The notes below the pieces were generated by a model. That model did not search any database, was not told the DNA's origin, and was given only the letters and a program-made list of their open reading frames with translations. Made by a program: the position numbers and the translations under genes. From NCBI RefSeq assembly GCF_000012085.2, contig NC_008710.1, positions 620,001 to 684,000 on the forward strand: a stretch of DNA of 64,000 nt, read 5' to 3'. Origin of the DNA: Borrelia turicatae 91E135 (GTDB lineage: Bacteria > Spirochaetota > Spirochaetia > Borreliales > Borreliaceae). Shown one piece after another: positions 61,373 to 64,000 of this stretch (position 1 is the stretch's first letter; every line of letters begins with the position of its first letter).

Positions 61373-62422
61373 TTAGGATGATAATTCTACATATATTCTC
61401 ATTTGTTCTTCTTTAACTTCTTTAGGTACTGTTTTAAATACTTCGTGGTTTGAAAAGTTTGTTGGAAGAAATTTTTCTTCTAAGTATATATTTATTTCAG
61501 GATTTTCCTTTGCTTCTTCCTGTAATCGATTCAATACATTTTTGTTTGGTGAATTATATTTTGTCTCTTTAAAGTTTGCATAAGATGCCTCATTTTCATA
61601 AAGAAAGTTTATGAATTTATAAGCAAGTTCTTTATGAGGTGCGTCTGATGGAATTACCATGACATCAACCCAGATATTTGTACTATTAGGTACATAAAAG
61701 TCTAAATTGGGATCTTTAAGCATTGCATCTAGTGCTTCTCCGCTCCATGTTAGTTGGATTGATGATTCACCATTGAGTATTAGTGATTTTGCAGCAATAT
61801 CTGAAAAATAACCTATTACCAAGGGAGATTGTTTTTTGAGTAGTTCCTCGGCTCGTTTGATTATGGATATGTTGTGTTCATTGAAGGAATAGCCAAGTTT
61901 TTTAAGTGCAACCCCAATATTTTCTTTTGGCGAGTCTAACATTGCAATTTCTTGTTTATATTTTTCGTTAAATAGTATATCAAATTCATTCATGTCGTTT
62001 ATGTCAACTTTGGTTTTGTTATAAAGTATTCCCATTACTCCCCAAAAGAGAGGTACAGAATAAAAATTACCAAAGTCATGTTCTAGATTGTAAAGTTTAT
62101 CTAATATATTATTTTTTACATTTTGCAGTTTTGAATAATCTAGCTTTTCAATTTTGCTTTCACTTATTAATTCTCCAATCAAATATTCTGATGGAACTAT
62201 GATGTCATAATAACCTTTTGTGTTATTAAATTTTGCCATCATTTCTTCATTGTTATTGAAACATTCATAATTGATTTTTATATTATTTTCTCTTTCAAAT
62301 TGAGCTAGTAATTTTTCATCAATATATTCTGCCCAGTTGAGGACATTAAGAGTACTTTGTGTTTTTTGAGAAGAACAAGAGGTGACTATTAAAATTATTG
62401 CTAATATTAAAAATTTTTTCAA
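61373..62422 (-). CDS. potD: Spermidine/putrescine-binding lipoprotein PotD
   Basis: Periplasm-facing solute-binding protein of the polyamine ABC transporter. The 349 residues start with a lipoprotein signal (hydrophobic 4-14, lipobox VTSC with Cys16). The mature part resembles PotD: LNVLNWAEYIDEKLLAQFE, YDIIVPSEYLI, VPLFWGVMGILYNK and the ligand-site LTWSGEALDAM. It lies 17 bases after potC. Borrelia lack polyamine synthesis genes in my memory, so import would matter. Confidence 0.93.
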   Translation of the reverse strand: MKKFLILAIILIVTSCSSQKTQSTLNVLNWAEYIDEKLLAQFERENNIKINYECFNNNEEMMAKFNNTKGYYDIIVPSEYLIGELISESKIEKLDYSKLQNVKNNILDKLYNLEHDFGNFYSVPLFWGVMGILYNKTKVDINDMNEFDILFNEKYKQEIAMLDSPKENIGVALKKLGYSFNEHNISIIKRAEELLKKQSPLVIGYFSDIAAKSLILNGESSIQLTWSGEALDAMLKDPNLDFYVPNSTNIWVDVMVIPSDAPHKELAYKFINFLYENEASYANFKETKYNSPNKNVLNRLQEEAKENPEINIYLEEKFLPTNFSNHEVFKTVPKEVKEEQMRIYVELSS

Positions 62423-62439
62423 AATTTAACTCCTTATTA

Positions 62440-63231
62440 TTAAATTTCTGTATCTACTGTTAATTTTTTGATTCCTACACATTTATTTATAATAAATAGA
62501 AGGCTGAGTATTACAAAAAATAGTATAGAAGAAATGGCATTAATTATTGGTTTTATTCCTCTCTTAGTTAAAGAGTTTATGAGTATTGATAAATTATTAA
62601 ACCCTTGGCCTGTTGTGAAAAATGATATTAAAAAGTCATCAATCGATAATGTAAATGCAATGAGCCCCCCTGTTACCACACTTCCAATTATTTCTGGATA
62701 TATTATGTTTTTAAAAATTTGGATTTCTGATGCTCCAAGATCTCGAGCTGCATCAATAACGTTTTCTGAAAGAGAATATAATTTAGGCAAAATTATTATT
62801 ATTATGTAAGGTGTTGAGAAGATTATGTGAGACATTAGCATTGTAGAAAAACCCAGCTGTATTTTTATCAAAGAAAAAAATGTCATTAAACTAATTCCTG
62901 TTACGATGTCAGGATTAATTATTGGTATTTTATTGATTGATAACAGGATGGTTTTTATTTTTTTGTTTTTTGTTTTGTAAATACTGTAAGCCCCCAGAAC
63001 ACCAATTACAATAGAAATTAAGGATGATACTATTGCTATTAATAAAGTATTATATATAACTATTTTTATTTGCTGTGATGCAAAGACTTCCTTATACCAT
63101 TTTAGGCTAAATCCTTGAAAAAAAAATCCATTATTCCCTGCGTTAAAAGAATAAATTATTAAAATTAATATGGGCGCATAAACAAATCCAAGTGTCAGAA
63201 ATAAAAAAGTATTTTTTAGTATTTTAAGCAT
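62440..63231 (-). CDS. potC: Spermidine/putrescine ABC transporter permease PotC
   Basis: One of two inner-membrane permeases of PotABCD. The 263 residues have about six helices. The EAA loop that contacts the ATPase is DAARDLGASEIQIFKNIIYP (about 168-187). The N-terminal YAPILILIIYSFNA is typical. The ATG at 63231 is 15 bases after the potB stop and is preceded by AAGGA. Confidence 0.94.
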   Translation of the reverse strand: MLKILKNTFLFLTLGFVYAPILILIIYSFNAGNNGFFFQGFSLKWYKEVFASQQIKIVIYNTLLIAIVSSLISIVIGVLGAYSIYKTKNKKIKTILLSINKIPIINPDIVTGISLMTFFSLIKIQLGFSTMLMSHIIFSTPYIIIIILPKLYSLSENVIDAARDLGASEIQIFKNIIYPEIIGSVVTGGLIAFTLSIDDFLISFFTTGQGFNNLSILINSLTKRGIKPIINAISSILFFVILSLLFIINKCVGIKKLTVDTEI

Positions 63232-63246
63232 ATTAATATCCTTATT

Positions 63247-64000
63247 TTATGTTGTTTTTTGCATTAATTTAAGTATTATTAAGTTGAATATCAATATTAC
63301 TATCATTACAATAAATGAAATAGCAGCGCCAGTATGCCAATCTTCTACGAATAAGAATTGTTTTTCAATTAAATTGCCGATTAAAATTTGTTTAGCGCCA
63401 CCTAATAGATCTGATATGATCAACACTGTGATTGAAGGTATGAATACCATTATTATTCCTGTCGCAAGATATGATAATGTTAATGGTAGCTTTATGTATA
63501 ATAATACTTGCCACATTCTTGCACCAAGGTCCCTTGCAGCTTCAATATATTCATATTTTATTTTCGAAAGTCCTATATATATTGGTAAGACCATAAATGG
63601 TAGAAAATTATATACCATACCGATTATTACGGCTTTTTCATTGTAGAGCAGTTCTATAGTTTCAAGTCCCATGGCTTTTAGCAAATTATTAATAATTCCA
63701 TTTTTTCCTAATATTCTGATCCAAGCATAAGTTCTAAGTAGGGTATTGATCCACATAGGGAGTATTATCATTATGATGAGCATATTTTGAACGCTTTTTT
63801 TTGACATGGATATGAACCATGCGGTGGGATATCCAATTAGCATACAAAATATGGTTGTAATTAAGGCAAAGTTTATGCTTCTTGAAAAAATTCTTAAGTA
63901 GCTTGGTTCTAATAATTTTATAAAATTTGCAAATGTGAGTTCATTTTGCTCATTGAAAAATCCTAAACCTATTATTATTACTAATGGGAAGATAATAAAG
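63247..64000 (-). CDS. potB: Spermidine/putrescine ABC transporter permease PotB (5' end outside window)
   Basis: Partner permease of PotC; 250 residues are visible. The frame continues past the internal ATG at 63843 to the window edge (upstream residues FIIFPLVIIIIGLGFFNEQN), so the true start lies outside. The EAA loop is EAARDLGARMWQVLLYIKLP, and the helices before it include YPTAWFISMSKK. A potA ATPase gene is expected further upstream. Confidence 0.93.
   Translation of the reverse strand, partial: FIIFPLVIIIGLGFFNEQNELTFANFIKLLEPSYLRIFSRSINFALITTIFCMLIGYPTAWFISMSKKSVQNMLIIMIILPMWINTLLRTYAWIRILGKNGIINNLLKAMGLETIELLYNEKAVIIGMVYNFLPFMVLPIYIGLSKIKYEYIEAARDLGARMWQVLLYIKLPLTLSYLATGIIMVFIPSITVLIISDLLGGAKQILIGNLIEKQFLFVEDWHTGAAISFIVMIVILIFNLIILKLMQKTT

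Overview
The window is a stretch of spirochaete chromosome from the genus Borrelia. The DNA is very AT-rich. The genes run in the order I remember for the B. burgdorferi chromosome from about BB0594 to BB0641: argS, two chemoreceptors, murB, cysS, glyA, p66, lctP, dacA, cheD, pepD, tig-clpP-clpX-lon, rpsD, cdd, dhhP, nagZ, ackA, mfd, LysM amidase, apeA, fruA/fruK, recD-recB-recC, pncB, zwf, nhaC, potDCB. Species was not determined; three decayed loci would suit a relapsing-fever type lineage, but that is a guess. The order comparison is from memory, not from an alignment.

Layout. 1-4.7 kb: minus-strand operon mcp2 - membrane protein - argS, divergent from mcp3. 7-13 kb: murB (minus), then a plus-strand run cysS, transglutaminase-like protein, glyA, DjlA-like co-chaperone. 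13-17 kb: p66 porin and lactate permease on minus. 17-20 kb: dacA, cheD and pepD on plus, with two decayed segments between them. 20.3-20.8 kb: tRNA cluster His-Arg-Leu-Gly. 20.8-26.6 kb: proteostasis operon tig-clpP-clpX-lon and a tiny basic protein. 26.6-29.7 kb: initiator tRNA-rpsD, a GNAT-CDF fusion, a small unknown, and cdd. 29.8-38 kb: c-di-AMP phosphodiesterase, NagZ, tRNA-Met with a DJ-1 protein, ackA and mfd. 38-46.9 kb: an exported protein and LysM amidase, tRNA-Asn, RNase M5, aminopeptidase, lipoprotein, and the fructose PTS with 1-phosphofructokinase. 47-57 kb: tRNA-Asp, recD, recB, recC, pncB (minus). 57-64 kb: zwf, a decayed nhaC copy, an intact nhaC, then the spermidine/putrescine ABC transporter potD-potC-potB, with potB cut by the window end.

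The genes describe a host-dependent fermenter. It imports lactate, fructose, polyamines and nicotinate, and phosphorylates fructose 1-phosphate. It uses zwf for NADPH and ackA for acetate. It recycles peptidoglycan (murB, dacA, nagZ, amidase), controls c-di-AMP (dhhP) and repairs DNA with RecBCD and Mfd. No mobile element, phage, CRISPR or riboswitch was seen.

I found no undescribed multi-gene system. The most useful observations are three decaying loci on the plus strand (the C-terminal domain of dacA, a UvrD/PcrA-type helicase, and one of two nhaC copies), a GNAT-CDF fusion with an altered second metal site, a transglutaminase-like protein without its cysteine, RNase M5 with no ordinary start codon, and a probably leaderless dacA transcript.
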